Shown: one piece after another, positions 55,065-63,481 of the stretch
How the letters are laid out: each line of letters begins with the position of its first letter
How positions within the stretch are numbered: position 1 is the stretch's first letter
Origin: Polyangiaceae bacterium
GTDB lineage: Bacteria; Myxococcota_A; Polyangia; Polyangiales; Polyangiaceae
Assembly (NCBI GenBank): GCA_019637295.1
Contig: JAHBVX010000002.1
Location: forward strand, 372,001 to 436,000
DNA: 64,000 nucleotides
Direction of reading: 5' to 3'
Made by a program: the position numbers and the translations under genes
The notes under the pieces: generated by a model
What the model was told of the DNA's origin: nothing
What the model saw: only the letters and a program-made list of their open reading frames with translations
Databases searched by the model: none

Positions 55065-55475
55065 ATGGTCGTCGCAGAAATCATGACAAAGGATCCCATG
55101 ACGGTGGACGCGGCCGCGCGCATCCGGGACGTCATCAGCTCCCTGTTCGAGCTGGATGTTCGCCACATTCCCGTCGTCGAAGGCAGGGAGCTGGTCGGCA
55201 TCATCAGCGACCGCGATCTGCGCGGCTTCTTGGCACCCGCGCTGGTCGAGCTGGAGAAGCCGTCGGACGTCGCGGCGAAGCTCAACCAGCCCATCTCGAC
55301 GGTGATGTCCTCGGACGTGCTCAGCGTCGATCCCGAGACCGAACTCTCCGAAGTCGTCGAGCTGATGCTCGACCACAAGGTTGGCGCCATCCCGGTCGTC
55401 GATCCGGACTCGTCCGAGCTCGTCGGGATCGTGAGCTACATGGACGTACTTCGGGCTGCCCAAGACTCGTTCTGA
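55065..55475 (+). CDS. Two-CBS-domain protein under sigma-54 control
   Basis: 136 aa, just one CBS pair: AEIMTKDPMTVDAAARIRDVISSLFELDVRHIPVV with SDRDL, then STVMSSDVLSVDPETELSEVVELMLDHKVGAIPVV with SYMDVL. The start has GAGGAG 8 nt upstream. Such small CBS proteins bind AMP or ATP and act on partners. It is the only plus-strand gene in the redox island and has a -24/-12 promoter, so an activator with an AAA+ domain encoded elsewhere must turn it on. Its 3' end overlaps the hydrogenase protease gene by 40 bp, tail to tail. Confidence 0.9.
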   Translation: MVVAEIMTKDPMTVDAAARIRDVISSLFELDVRHIPVVEGRELVGIISDRDLRGFLAPALVELEKPSDVAAKLNQPISTVMSSDVLSVDPETELSEVVELMLDHKVGAIPVVDPDSSELVGIVSYMDVLRAAQDSF

Positions 55476-55924
55476 ACGAGCTGTCGAACGAGAGCTGCGG
55501 CGCGCTTGGCTCCGAGTTGCGCCGCGGCGGAGGGCGCTGCGCCGATCCGGAAGTCGCCCTCGACGCCCACGCCCACGACGACCACTTGCTCCGGCAGCTG
55601 TCCCACCCTCGCGAGGAGCGCGAGCGCCGACGTGAGCGAAATCCCATGCGTGGACGCGCCGGCAGCACGTTCGGCCAGCTCGCTCAGGGCGAAGGCCGTG
55701 GCCTCTCCGAGCTCGCCACCCACGAGCGCATCGACGAGCACCACCCGGCTCGCGCCGTCGAGCGCGGTGAGCAGCTCAGCCGAGCTGCGCACCTTGAGCA
55801 GCACCACTCCGCCGAGGGTTCCCTCCAGCGCGTCCAGGGTCAATGCGCCCACGCCGTCGTCTCCAGCGCTCGGGTCCCCGAGGCCGACCACGACGGTCGC
55901 CCTGGCGCGCGGATCGGCGCTCAC
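55436..55924 (-). CDS. [NiFe]-hydrogenase maturation protease
   Basis: 162 aa from the GTG at 55924 that overlaps the large-subunit stop (GTGA). It has the HycI/HyaD/FrxA-type opening VVVGLGDPSAGDDGVG with the metal-binding Asp, then VVLVDALVGGE with a second acidic residue, and ASTHGISLTSALAL with the His. It cuts the C-terminal tail of the large subunit after the nickel-iron site is built. Being the last gene of the hydrogenase operon fits that role. Confidence 0.9.
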   Translation of the reverse strand: MSADPRARATVVVGLGDPSAGDDGVGALTLDALEGTLGGVVLLKVRSSAELLTALDGASRVVLVDALVGGELGEATAFALSELAERAAGASTHGISLTSALALLARVGQLPEQVVVVGVGVEGDFRIGAAPSAAAQLGAKRAAALVRQLVQNESWAARSTSM

Positions 55925-57213
55925 TGCCGCTCTATCCGCAGCTCGAGGAAGTGCGTCGAGCACGAGATGCAGGGGTCGTAGTTGCGGATGGCGTGCTCGG
56001 CCAGCACGCGCGCTTCGGCTTCGGGCAAGCGCGCTAGCTCGGGCGCGAGCACGCGCAGGTCGTCCTCGATGCTCTTTTGATTCTGCGACGTGGGCGGCAC
56101 GATCTTGGCGCTCTTCAGGCTGCCGCTGTCGTCCAGCTCATAGCGGTGGAAGAGCAGTCCACGCGGGGCCTCCGTCGCCGCGCGACCAACCCCGGCGGCC
56201 AACGGTACCGCCACTGCGCAGGCCGCGGGCGGTTCGTAGCGCGCGCACAGCGCGGCGGCCTCGTCCGCGGCCTGGATCACCTCCACGGCCCGCGCCAGGA
56301 TGGACCGGAAGGGATTGTCGCAGGGCAACTTCAATCCGCTCCGCTTCAGGGCGTCCCGTGCAGCCGGCCGCAAGTGGTCCTGATTGAGCGACAAGCGCGC
56401 GAGCGGCCCGCACACGTACCCGCCCCGCTCGCGAATGACCGAGTGCAGCGCCGTCGAGCGCGAGACCTGCTGCTCCTCGAACACGTCCTCGTACTCCGTC
56501 ACCGCGATGTCCAGGCCTCGGCTCGACACCACCCGTCCCTCGCAGTAGGGGTAGTCGGTCTCGTGCCGGAGCGCGACCAGCTCGTGGTCCGTCGACAGAC
56601 TGGGGTACTCGAAGCTAGCGAGCCAGTCGATGCAGCTTGCCATCTCGTCCCGAAGCCAGGCCAGCTCCGGCGCGAGGCTGCGGACGGCCTCGCGCTCTGG
56701 CGCCCGAAAGAAGCCGCCGACCTTGACGTTGATGGGGTGGATCTCGCGACCACCCACCGCGGTGACCAGCGCGTTGCCGGCCTTCTTCATGCGCAGCGCT
56801 GCACGGACCCGCTCCGGGTGGTCCCCGGCCATGGCGAGCGCGTCGCTGTAGCCCAGGAAGTCCGGGGCGTGGAGGAAGAAGATGTGCAGCAAGTGGCTCT
56901 CCAGCCACTCGCCCGCGTAGAGCAAGCGCCTGAGGCTGCGGATTTCGTCGCTGACGGTGATGCCCAGCGCGTCCTCGACGGCGCCGCAGGCGCTCATCTG
57001 GTAGGCGACCGGGCAGATACCACAGATGCGTGCGGTGATGTCCGGGGTCTCGAGCGCGGAGCGCCCCCGCAGGAAACCTTCGAAGAAGCGCGGGGGCTCG
57101 AAGATGCGAAGCTCGACGCTCTCGGCGACGTCTCCACGGAGCACGATGTGCAGCGAGCCTTCACCCTCCACGCGAGTGAGCAGTTCGACGGATAGGGTGC
57201 GAGTGGTGGTCAA
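55921..57213 (-). CDS. [NiFe]-hydrogenase large (alpha) subunit, group 3b-like
   Basis: 430 aa. The TTG at 57213 is the start supported by GGAG about 8 nt upstream; the upstream frame is filler inside the small-subunit gene. The L1 motif is ITARICGICPVAYQMS and the L2 motif is DPCISCSTHFLEL, giving four Cys for the Ni-Fe site. After the His the tail FLELRIERQ should be removed by the protease. Together with the diaphorase and Fe-S subunits it fits the cytoplasmic bidirectional NADP-linked group 3b enzymes. Subgroup is inferred from gene order and motifs. Confidence 0.93.
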   Translation of the reverse strand: MTTTRTLSVELLTRVEGEGSLHIVLRGDVAESVELRIFEPPRFFEGFLRGRSALETPDITARICGICPVAYQMSACGAVEDALGITVSDEIRSLRRLLYAGEWLESHLLHIFFLHAPDFLGYSDALAMAGDHPERVRAALRMKKAGNALVTAVGGREIHPINVKVGGFFRAPEREAVRSLAPELAWLRDEMASCIDWLASFEYPSLSTDHELVALRHETDYPYCEGRVVSSRGLDIAVTEYEDVFEEQQVSRSTALHSVIRERGGYVCGPLARLSLNQDHLRPAARDALKRSGLKLPCDNPFRSILARAVEVIQAADEAAALCARYEPPAACAVAVPLAAGVGRAATEAPRGLLFHRYELDDSGSLKSAKIVPPTSQNQKSIEDDLRVLAPELARLPEAEARVLAEHAIRNYDPCISCSTHFLELRIERQ

Positions 57214-57218
57214 GGTCG

Positions 57219-58016
57219 CTACTCCACGACGGGAAGGCGGACTCGATGCTCGTCCCCGAACGCGGGGGCGCCAACATTGAAGGTTCCGTACAGTCGCGCC
57301 ACGTCCGTGTCGGTCGCGCCCACGGATGCCAGTACCGGTGCCAGCGCCTGAACGCGAGGTGTGTCGCTGGGGCCGAAGCAACCGAAGCAGCCGCGTGAAA
57401 AACGGGGACAGAGCGCGCCGCAGCCCGTCTGCGTGACGGGGCCTAGACACGGCGTGCCGTGCGCCACGGTGACGCACACGACGCCTCGGCGCTTGCACTC
57501 GAGACACACCGAGTGACGCGGCAGTCGGGGAGCGCGGCCGTGAAGTGCGGCGATCAACACCTCGAGTAGCTGGGATTTGTCGACGGGGCAGCCGCGCAGC
57601 TCGTAGTCGACCGGGATGTGCTCGGCCACCCCAGAAGACGTCGCGAGGGAGTCGAGGTACTCGGGGTGAGCGTAGACGCTCCGCGCCAGCTCCGGGTAGG
57701 ACTGGAAGTTGCGAAGGGCCTGAATGCCTCCGCTGGTAGCGCAGGCGCCGATGGTGATCAGCAGCCTCGACTCTCGCCGCAGGGCTGCCAAGCGCTCGCG
57801 GTCCGCCGCGGTCGTCACCGAGCCCTCGACGAGCGTCACGTCGTAGGGCCCCTTCAGCAGCCGGCTCGACGCCTCCGGGAAGTACGCGATGTCGAGCGCG
57901 CCGGCGACGGCCAGCAGCTCGTCCTCGCAGTCGAGCAGGCTGAGCTGACAGCCATCGCAGGACGCGAGCTTGATCACGGCCAGCTTGGGCTTGGGCTTGG
58001 GTTTGGGCGTGGGCAT
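57219..58016 (-). CDS. [NiFe]-hydrogenase small (delta) subunit
   Basis: 265 aa from the ATG at 58016 (a GTG lies 3 nt earlier); TGATG joins it to the upstream reductase gene. It has the proximal-cluster motif [22 protein letters not shown] and [13 protein letters not shown]-terminal half carries many Cys ([31 protein letters not shown]) for further 4Fe-4S clusters. No twin-arginine signal, so the enzyme is cytoplasmic. The N-terminus has a KPKPKPK stretch not usual for the family. It passes electrons between the Ni-Fe site and the flavin subunit. Confidence 0.93.
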   Translation of the reverse strand: MPTPKPKPKPKLAVIKLASCDGCQLSLLDCEDELLAVAGALDIAYFPEASSRLLKGPYDVTLVEGSVTTAADRERLAALRRESRLLITIGACATSGGIQALRNFQSYPELARSVYAHPEYLDSLATSSGVAEHIPVDYELRGCPVDKSQLLEVLIAALHGRAPRLPRHSVCLECKRRGVVCVTVAHGTPCLGPVTQTGCGALCPRFSRGCFGCFGPSDTPRVQALAPVLASVGATDTDVARLYGTFNVGAPAFGDEHRVRLPVVE

Positions 58017-58831
58017 CACAACTCGCGGATGGTCATCAGGCGGCTGACTCTAGGATAGCGGAACACGGGGCCATCCCGGCAGATCAGGTAGGGTCCCAGC
58101 TGGCAGTGCCCGCAGGTGCCCACGCCGCACTTCATGTTGCGCTCGAGCGTGACCCAGACGTCTTCGGCGGCCACGCCGAGGCGCTCCAGTTCGCGAGCGG
58201 CGAAGCGCATCATGATCTCCGGCCCGCACAAGAACGCGACGGTGCTCGGCGGATCGACCACGAGCTCCGGGAGCAGCTTGGTGACGACGCCGACCGGGCC
58301 CTGCCAGCCTTCCGTGGCTCGATCCACCGTCACGCCCACGGTCGCGCCTTGGGCGCGAAAGCGCTCTAGCTCGCGGGCAAAGAGCAGGTCGTCCGCCGAG
58401 CGAGCACCGAAGGCGAGCGCGACGCGACGCACCCGCTTGGGTCGAGCGAGCGCCGCATACAGCGCCGGTCGGAGCGGCGCCAGCCCGATCCCGCCCGCGA
58501 CGAGCAACAGGTCTTGTCCGTGGGCTCGCTCCACCGGCCACGGTGAGCCAAACGGTCCGCGGACGTAGAGCTCGTCCCCGCTGCGGAGCGCGCTCAGGTG
58601 ACGGGTGACCTCGCCCACGACGCGGATGGTGTGGACGAGGCGCCCAGGCCGCCTGGGGCTGCCGCTGATCGAGATCGCGCACTCGCCGACGCCGGGTACG
58701 TGCAGCATGTTGAACTGCCCGGCCGAGAACGCGAAGCCCTCCGGAGCCTCCGCTTCCAGGGTGAAGGTGTCGTGGCTCTCCTGAGTGCGTCGGAGGACTC
58801 GGAGCGCATGGGGCACCAGAGGGTGAGTCAT
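58016..58831 (-). CDS. Hydrogenase gamma subunit: FAD/NAD(P)-binding reductase with Fe-S site
   Basis: 271 aa from the ATG at 58831 (ATGA overlap with the cNMP-binding gene). The FAD part has [22 protein letters not shown] and [10 protein letters not shown]. The NAD(P) part has [17 protein letters not shown] and [12 protein letters not shown]-terminal C-x4-C-x2-C motif ([11 protein letters not shown], with a further Cys in YLICRDG) holds a 2Fe-2S cluster. It is the HydG type of subunit and exchanges electrons with NAD(P)H. Confidence 0.93.
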   Translation of the reverse strand: MTHPLVPHALRVLRRTQESHDTFTLEAEAPEGFAFSAGQFNMLHVPGVGECAISISGSPRRPGRLVHTIRVVGEVTRHLSALRSGDELYVRGPFGSPWPVERAHGQDLLLVAGGIGLAPLRPALYAALARPKRVRRVALAFGARSADDLLFARELERFRAQGATVGVTVDRATEGWQGPVGVVTKLLPELVVDPPSTVAFLCGPEIMMRFAARELERLGVAAEDVWVTLERNMKCGVGTCGHCQLGPYLICRDGPVFRYPRVSRLMTIREL

Positions 58832-59289
58832 CGGCCGAGCACGTCGAGTTGAGCAAGACGAGCTCGCTCGAGCCGATTGTGCACCCGCTCGAGCAGCCGC
58901 ATGGCGATGCGGAAGCCAAAGGAGTGATCCGAGGCGAGCTTGCCTCGCAGGCAAGCTCCGTCCACGGCGAAGGCCAGCACGGAGTCGAGGGCTCGCAGAT
59001 CGAGGTGCCAGGCGTGAGGAGGGAAGAGCACGTTCCAGCCGAGCACGTCGCCCGCGCCGACGGTCTCGACCCGCGAGACGCGCCCGGGCCGCTGCACCTC
59101 GAGCGCCACCGAGCCCGAGCGGATCAGAAACAGCGAGCTGGCGGGATCGCCCTCGCGAGCCAGGAAGGCGCCTGACGCCGTGCGCTGGTTCTTGGCGCAG
59201 CCGGCCAGGAAGGCCACGTCTTCCTCGCGCAGCCCTTGGCACAGGGGATGCTCGCCCAAGGAGCGGCTGAGGTCGGACAGTTCGGTCAT
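58828..59289 (-). CDS. Cyclic nucleotide-binding domain protein of the hydrogenase operon
   Basis: 153 aa from the ATG at 59289 (ATGA overlap with the Fe-S subunit gene). It is a CNB domain: GAFLAREGDPASSLFLIRSGSVALEV and GAGDVLGWNVLFPP. It ends in a helix with no helix-turn-helix DNA-binding domain. The usual R-x-A phosphate-binding motif of cAMP sites is not clear (VLGWNVL). A CNB gene at this place is also found in the hyh operon of Mycobacterium smegmatis, so it is probably a fixed part of this hydrogenase type. Its ligand is unknown. Confidence 0.87.
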   Translation of the reverse strand: MTELSDLSRSLGEHPLCQGLREEDVAFLAGCAKNQRTASGAFLAREGDPASSLFLIRSGSVALEVQRPGRVSRVETVGAGDVLGWNVLFPPHAWHLDLRALDSVLAFAVDGACLRGKLASDHSFGFRIAMRLLERVHNRLERARLAQLDVLGR

Positions 59290-60428
59290 GGGTCGGTCTC
59301 CAGGCTGACGTCGTCGCGCAGGCGGGCGACTTCTCGGGTCAGGTCGATGGCTGCGGGGCACCACGTGATGCAGCGGCCGCAGCCCACGCAGCCGGAGCGG
59401 CCAAACTGATCGATCCACGTCGCGAGCTTGTGCGTGAGCCACTGGCGATAGCGTGCGGCGACGTCGTTGCGAACCGGGTGGCCGTGGACGGCGGAGTAGT
59501 CCGCCGAGAAGCACGAGTCGTGCTGCCGCGTCCGCTCGTGGCTCTCGCCGTCGAGGGACGACTTGTCTACGATGTCCACACAGAAACAGGTGGGGCACAC
59601 CGCGGTGCAGTTCGTACACGCCAGGCAGCGGGAGCCCACGTCCTGCCAGTGCGGGTGCTCGAGTCTGGAGAGCAACATCTCCCGCAGGCCTTGGGTGTCG
59701 AGCTGACGCTCCATCCCGCGGCTGGTGCGAAGCGCGATGCCTGCGGCCGCGCCTTGATCCTGTTCGCTGGCGGTCGAGAGGCCGAGCTCGGTCGCGATCT
59801 CGAGCGCCTCGGCGCTGCCGATCTCGACCAAGAATCGGTGGGGCCCGTCAAGCAGCTCGGTGAGCGAGAGATCAAACCCCCGGGTTGGCCGGGGGCCGGT
59901 CCCGAAGGACGTGCAAAAGCAGGAGGAACGACTCTCGCTGCAGCTGACGGCCACGATGAAGGCCGCCTCGCGCCGTGCGACGTAGAACGGGTCGGCGTGC
60001 GCACCTTCGGCCAGGATCTCGTCTTGGGTCTCGATGGCGGCGAGATCGCAGCCCCGGGCGCCGACGAGCGCCACCTTGGAGGTGTCGACGGGCTCCGGAG
60101 AGAACCGCACGCGGTCGCCGTCTCGGCGCGCACGGAACAGGCGCTGCACGGGGACGAGGAACGTGCGCTTGAAGCTGTCCGGCCCGACGACGAACCCGAA
60201 CACCGCGTCGTCGTTGCGGCGCCGGAGGCGATAGCGGCCTGGGGCGTGTTCGTCCGTGTAGCCCACGGGCAGGTCCGCGCTGCTCTTCACCGTGTCGAGC
60301 ACGATCACCCCGTCGCGTACCCTGGGGCCGATGACGCGATAGCCTCGGGCGCGCAGCCGCTCGAACAAGTCGTCCAGCCGCGCTCGCGGCAGCACGAAAG
60401 GTGGCGACAGGGTGCGAATCGAGGACAT
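59286..60428 (-). CDS. Hydrogenase beta subunit: 4Fe-4S electron-transfer protein
   Basis: 380 aa. Its N-terminal two thirds match the HydB/AsrA-type fold (VALVGARGCDLAAIETQDEIL, AVSCSESRSSCFCTSFG). The C-terminal third has two ferredoxin-type clusters, CLACTNCTAVCPTCFC and CVGCGRCITWCPAAI. It hands electrons between the flavin subunit and a partner such as ferredoxin. It stands 9 bp after the glutaredoxin-like gene. Subunit order beta-(CNB)-gamma-delta-alpha is that of group 3b operons. Confidence 0.92.
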   Translation of the reverse strand: MSSIRTLSPPFVLPRARLDDLFERLRARGYRVIGPRVRDGVIVLDTVKSSADLPVGYTDEHAPGRYRLRRRNDDAVFGFVVGPDSFKRTFLVPVQRLFRARRDGDRVRFSPEPVDTSKVALVGARGCDLAAIETQDEILAEGAHADPFYVARREAAFIVAVSCSESRSSCFCTSFGTGPRPTRGFDLSLTELLDGPHRFLVEIGSAEALEIATELGLSTASEQDQGAAAGIALRTSRGMERQLDTQGLREMLLSRLEHPHWQDVGSRCLACTNCTAVCPTCFCVDIVDKSSLDGESHERTRQHDSCFSADYSAVHGHPVRNDVAARYRQWLTHKLATWIDQFGRSGCVGCGRCITWCPAAIDLTREVARLRDDVSLETDP

Positions 60429-60437
60429 CTCGCGACG

Positions 60438-60806
60438 TCACTCGGTCAGCAGGCGCTCGAGCTCGCCGCTCTGAATGAGGCGCTCGAGCTCGGACGCGCC
60501 ACCGATCAGCGCGCCCTTGACGAACACCATCGGGAAGGTTGGCCAGCCGGTCCACATCTTCAGAGCAGTGCGCCTGCGCCAAGCGCCGAAGTAGCTGCCA
60601 TACTCCAGGTACAGATGCTCAATCCCGCGGGCGTCGAGCAGCTTTCGGGCGCGCCTCGGGTGGGGATTCTGGCTCATGCCGACTACCACGACGTCGTTCT
60701 TCGAAATCGCGCCTTGAACTTCTTCCACGATGTCCCGGTGGTGGCTACTGACCTTGTCCCGAATGGCGTCGTGCAGGTGGGCTTCGTCCAGGATGGGGCG
60801 TGACAT
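60438..60806 (-). CDS. Glutaredoxin-fold protein lacking the active-site cysteine
   Basis: 122 aa from the ATG at 60806. It follows monothiol glutaredoxins along most of its length: VVVVGMSQNPHPRRARKLLDARGI, LEYGSYFGAWRRRTALKMW, the cis-Pro loop GWPTFPMVFVKGALIGGASEL. At the place of the CGFS active site it reads NPHPRR, and the protein holds no Cys at all. So it cannot do normal thiol exchange or bind a 2Fe-2S cluster the usual way. As the first gene of the hydrogenase operon it may be a scaffold or a redox-blind adaptor. That is inference. Confidence 0.83.
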   Translation of the reverse strand: MSRPILDEAHLHDAIRDKVSSHHRDIVEEVQGAISKNDVVVVGMSQNPHPRRARKLLDARGIEHLYLEYGSYFGAWRRRTALKMWTGWPTFPMVFVKGALIGGASELERLIQSGELERLLTE

Positions 60807-60815
60807 TGCTCGGCG

Positions 60816-60843
60816 GGTGTAACGCATCGCCAGCACGTGTCAA
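60816..60843 (-). promoter_or_regulatory. Sigma-70 type promoter of the hydrogenase operon
   Basis: On the minus strand, perfect TTGACA (60838-60843), 16-nt spacer, TACACC (60816-60821), then 9 nt to the ATG at 60806. The transcript would begin within 2-4 nt of the start codon. Confidence 0.65.
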
Positions 60844-60849
60844 CGAGAG

Positions 60850-62634
60850 TCAGGGCGGGCTGCCCTTTTCGTCGGCTACCCAGCGCTGCAGGTACCGGGT
60901 CTCGAGCTGCTTGAAGGCGCGCTGGGTCATGTCGCCGTAGACCTGCGTTTCCAGCGCGCCATCGGCGGGCTTTCCCTCGTAGCCCTCCAGCACCGAGCGA
61001 GCCACGTTCTCCGCCGCCGTGAACTTCGTGGTCAGGGGTTGGTCGTCACCGGGCACGACGAAGGATGTGCGAAAGAAGACGAGCAGACCCACCAGCACGG
61101 CCCTGGGGTTGCGATTGGCGAAGGCTCCGCCCGACCACTCCACGCGGTAGTGCACGAGCAAGGTCGGCGACTCGAGCTCGAGCGCGCTCGCTGCTTCGGG
61201 CGTCAACGTGGGCCCCGACTCGAAGGTCAAGAGCTCCCTGGGAAAGACCGCGGAAAGACGGCGGGCGAGCGCGGCGGCGAGCTCGTTCTCCCGCGGCTCG
61301 AGCCGCTCCGGCCCGAAGTACCGCGTCACGTAGGCCGTCGTTCCGTTGAACATCGGGTTCTGGCGGATGGCGCCGTCGGCGCGAGACAGCGTGGTCGAGG
61401 GTTCTCGGACCAGGCGAACGTGCGCCGCAGGTCCGCGATAGCCGGCGCCCTCTCGCCGGGTACCGACCTTCTCCGAGTAGCGAGTGAGTCGCTCCGCGAA
61501 TGAGCGCACCGACTCGGCGTCTCCGGGGATGGACCGCGCTACCCGGGCGAGGGCGGACTCGTACAACTGAGCGCGCGCGTCGTCCCAGGGCTTGCCGATG
61601 CCGTGATCCGGATACTTCTCTGCGTAGCCAAGCAGCGCGTCGAAGGTCTGGGCGGCGCGTACCTGCTCGAACTCGCGCACGAGCGCGACCCGGCGCGCGT
61701 GCTCGACCTCTTGCAGGATCTCCTGGTGCGGGCTTCTCTCGCGAAAAGCGTCGATGGCGTCTACCGTGCCCTCGGCGATCGCTGCGGATAGTTGCGCACG
61801 CGGCAGCGCGACTCGAGCTATTTGCTCGCGGTGACGCTGGCCCCGCTCCAGGTAACGCTCGTAGGTCGGCACGTCGTTCTTCGCCGTCACGTAGGCCAAC
61901 ATGCGGTCGTCGCTCAGCCGGTTGCGGAGCACGAACACGCCCGCGCCGAGCAGCAGACCGAGAGCCGCGGCCACGACGCGCGGGCGAGCCTCCCAGACCG
62001 CGGCGTCGCGAGCCAAGGGGACCGTGGGCGCCAACGGGCTCAGCATCGTGGGCGCTTCCAGCGGATCCTGTTCGAACCGCTCGGCGTCCGTCAGGGCGGA
62101 GGCAGCGCGTTGCCGGAGTCCGTCGACGCGGGCGACGGCCTCCGGCACCCGCGCCGGGTCGGAGACGGGCAGCTCGATCGTCCCGCGGGGCAGCTCGAGT
62201 CGCACCGACGCGCCAGAGCCAGGCGCCACGGCCGTGACCTCCCCCAGCGCATGGACCACGAGCCGCGGCTCGCGCGCATCGACCACGTTGGCGGGGAAGA
62301 GGTAGATGCCCGGCGCGAAGGGCAGCGCGCCGACTCGCGCGCGCCAGGCGAGCACATGCAGCACGCCGCCCACTGCGACTGCCGCCAGGCCGACGTGTGC
62401 CGCGGTGGCAGGGATGGGGTGCAACGCGAGCGCGCTGGACAGATCACCGAGCCCGATGAGGAACAGCGCCAGCCATGCCCCGGCTGCGAGCGCGCTGATC
62501 AACAGGCCGAGCAGGTGCCGCCGATTCGGACCCGGTCGCAGCAGCACGGGCTCGGGCACTCCGCGTCCAACGAGCGAGTCGACCAGACGATCCTGCTGCG
62601 GCCGGGGCAGGCTGTAGAAGTCCAGGGCTCGCAT
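60850..62634 (-). CDS. Membrane protein with large helical domain, function unknown
   Basis: 594 aa from the ATG at 62634; the frame is open upstream but the start fits the edge of the divergent esterase gene. Two membrane segments lie at about 45-70 and 75-100 (LLGLLISALAAGAWLALFLIGL, PATAAHVGLAAVAVGGVLHVLAW). A third is at about 215-235 (VVAAALGLLLGAGVFVL). A beta-rich domain sits between, and after the third segment follows a domain with helical repeats (PTYERYLERGQRHREQIARVAL, TFDALLGYAEKYPDHGIG). I recognise no family. The FERQ-type regularities hint at TPR-like packing. Confidence 0.7.
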   Translation of the reverse strand: MRALDFYSLPRPQQDRLVDSLVGRGVPEPVLLRPGPNRRHLLGLLISALAAGAWLALFLIGLGDLSSALALHPIPATAAHVGLAAVAVGGVLHVLAWRARVGALPFAPGIYLFPANVVDAREPRLVVHALGEVTAVAPGSGASVRLELPRGTIELPVSDPARVPEAVARVDGLRQRAASALTDAERFEQDPLEAPTMLSPLAPTVPLARDAAVWEARPRVVAAALGLLLGAGVFVLRNRLSDDRMLAYVTAKNDVPTYERYLERGQRHREQIARVALPRAQLSAAIAEGTVDAIDAFRERSPHQEILQEVEHARRVALVREFEQVRAAQTFDALLGYAEKYPDHGIGKPWDDARAQLYESALARVARSIPGDAESVRSFAERLTRYSEKVGTRREGAGYRGPAAHVRLVREPSTTLSRADGAIRQNPMFNGTTAYVTRYFGPERLEPRENELAAALARRLSAVFPRELLTFESGPTLTPEAASALELESPTLLVHYRVEWSGGAFANRNPRAVLVGLLVFFRTSFVVPGDDQPLTTKFTAAENVARSVLEGYEGKPADGALETQVYGDMTQRAFKQLETRYLQRWVADEKGSPP

Positions 62635-62663
62635 GGGGCGGCCTTGGATGATACAAGAGGATC
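62635..62663. promoter_or_regulatory. Short divergent promoter region with TGATAC/GTATCA core
   Basis: Only 29 bp separate the two divergent reading frames as first possible starts. The core GATGATACAAG carries TATCAT for the minus gene, 13 nt from its ATG, and GATACA for the plus gene, so the two promoters must overlap. Confidence 0.35.
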
Positions 62664-62678
62664 GTGCCCTGGGTAGCG

Positions 62679-63467
62679 GTGAAGCGGCTCGGCGCTTTTG
62701 CGGCCCTGACTCTGTGTTTCGGCGGCGTCGCGCGCGCTGACGACGCCGCGACGCCCGAGCCGCCGGGAGATGCCGGCTGGTGCTACGACGGGGATGGCAT
62801 CGAGTCGCTTGCTCCGGACATGTGCCACTTCTCACCTCAGTTGCCGAGCGGCGCATCGCCCGACACGCTCGTGGTGTTCTTGCATGGCGTCACCAAGGTT
62901 GGAACGAACTGGCAACACTCGGGACAGCGCGCGATCGTCCGCGCTGCCCGAGCCCATGGCTTCTCCGTGATCATGCCGCGGGGACCGCTGGGTGCCGGGT
63001 CGGAGCGCTTCGCGGATCACTACAACTGGCCTACCTCGGTCCGCGGCCAGACGGAGCTGGAGGCAGGGGTGCTCGAGAAATGGAGTGACGCACGGGGGGC
63101 GCTCGAGGAGCGCAACGGACAGCCGTTTCGCCAGCAGTTCGTGTTCGGCTTCTCTGCCGGCGCCTACTACGGCGCATCGCTCTTGCTTCGTGGCCGCGTC
63201 CCGGTCCAAGGCTACGCAGTGTTCGCCGGGGGCGGTGCGCCCGCGGGCGTCGAGCGATGGGCGCGAGGGACACAGCCCAAAGTTCCGATCTACGTCGGCT
63301 ATGGACGCAAGGACCGCGCGTGGCGCGATCCGGAGCGACTCGGTCACGCGCTGGCTCGAATGCGTTGGCCGGCCCGAGTGGTGATGCGTCCGCGCGTGGG
63401 TCACTCGATGACCGACGCGCAGGTGCGGGAGGCGATCGAGTTCCTACGCAAGCACTCGCAGCGCTGA
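62679..63467 (+). CDS. Secreted esterase-like alpha/beta hydrolase
   Basis: 262 aa from a GTG at 62679, chosen because a signal peptide starts there (MKRLGAFAALTLCFGGVARA). A GTG at 62664 with AGAGGA just upstream is the alternative. The core has LVVFLHGVTKVGTNW (oxyanion region), the nucleophile elbow FGFSAGAYYGASL, IYVGYGRKDRAW with the likely Asp, and a final His in PRVGHSMTDAQV. It is similar to phospholipase/carboxylesterase and polyhydroxybutyrate-depolymerase-like enzymes. It has a shared 29-44 bp region with the divergent membrane protein gene. Confidence 0.83.
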   Translation: MKRLGAFAALTLCFGGVARADDAATPEPPGDAGWCYDGDGIESLAPDMCHFSPQLPSGASPDTLVVFLHGVTKVGTNWQHSGQRAIVRAARAHGFSVIMPRGPLGAGSERFADHYNWPTSVRGQTELEAGVLEKWSDARGALEERNGQPFRQQFVFGFSAGAYYGASLLLRGRVPVQGYAVFAGGGAPAGVERWARGTQPKVPIYVGYGRKDRAWRDPERLGHALARMRWPARVVMRPRVGHSMTDAQVREAIEFLRKHSQR

Positions 63468-63481
63468 GGGCGGGTCAGCGG

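Noticed and set aside
57982-58013. The KPKPKPK stretch at the start of the hydrogenase small subunit as a sign of a wrong start
   Set aside because: The TGATG junction with the upstream gene supports this start. Low-complexity N-terminal ends occur in cytoplasmic proteins, so it is noted as odd only.
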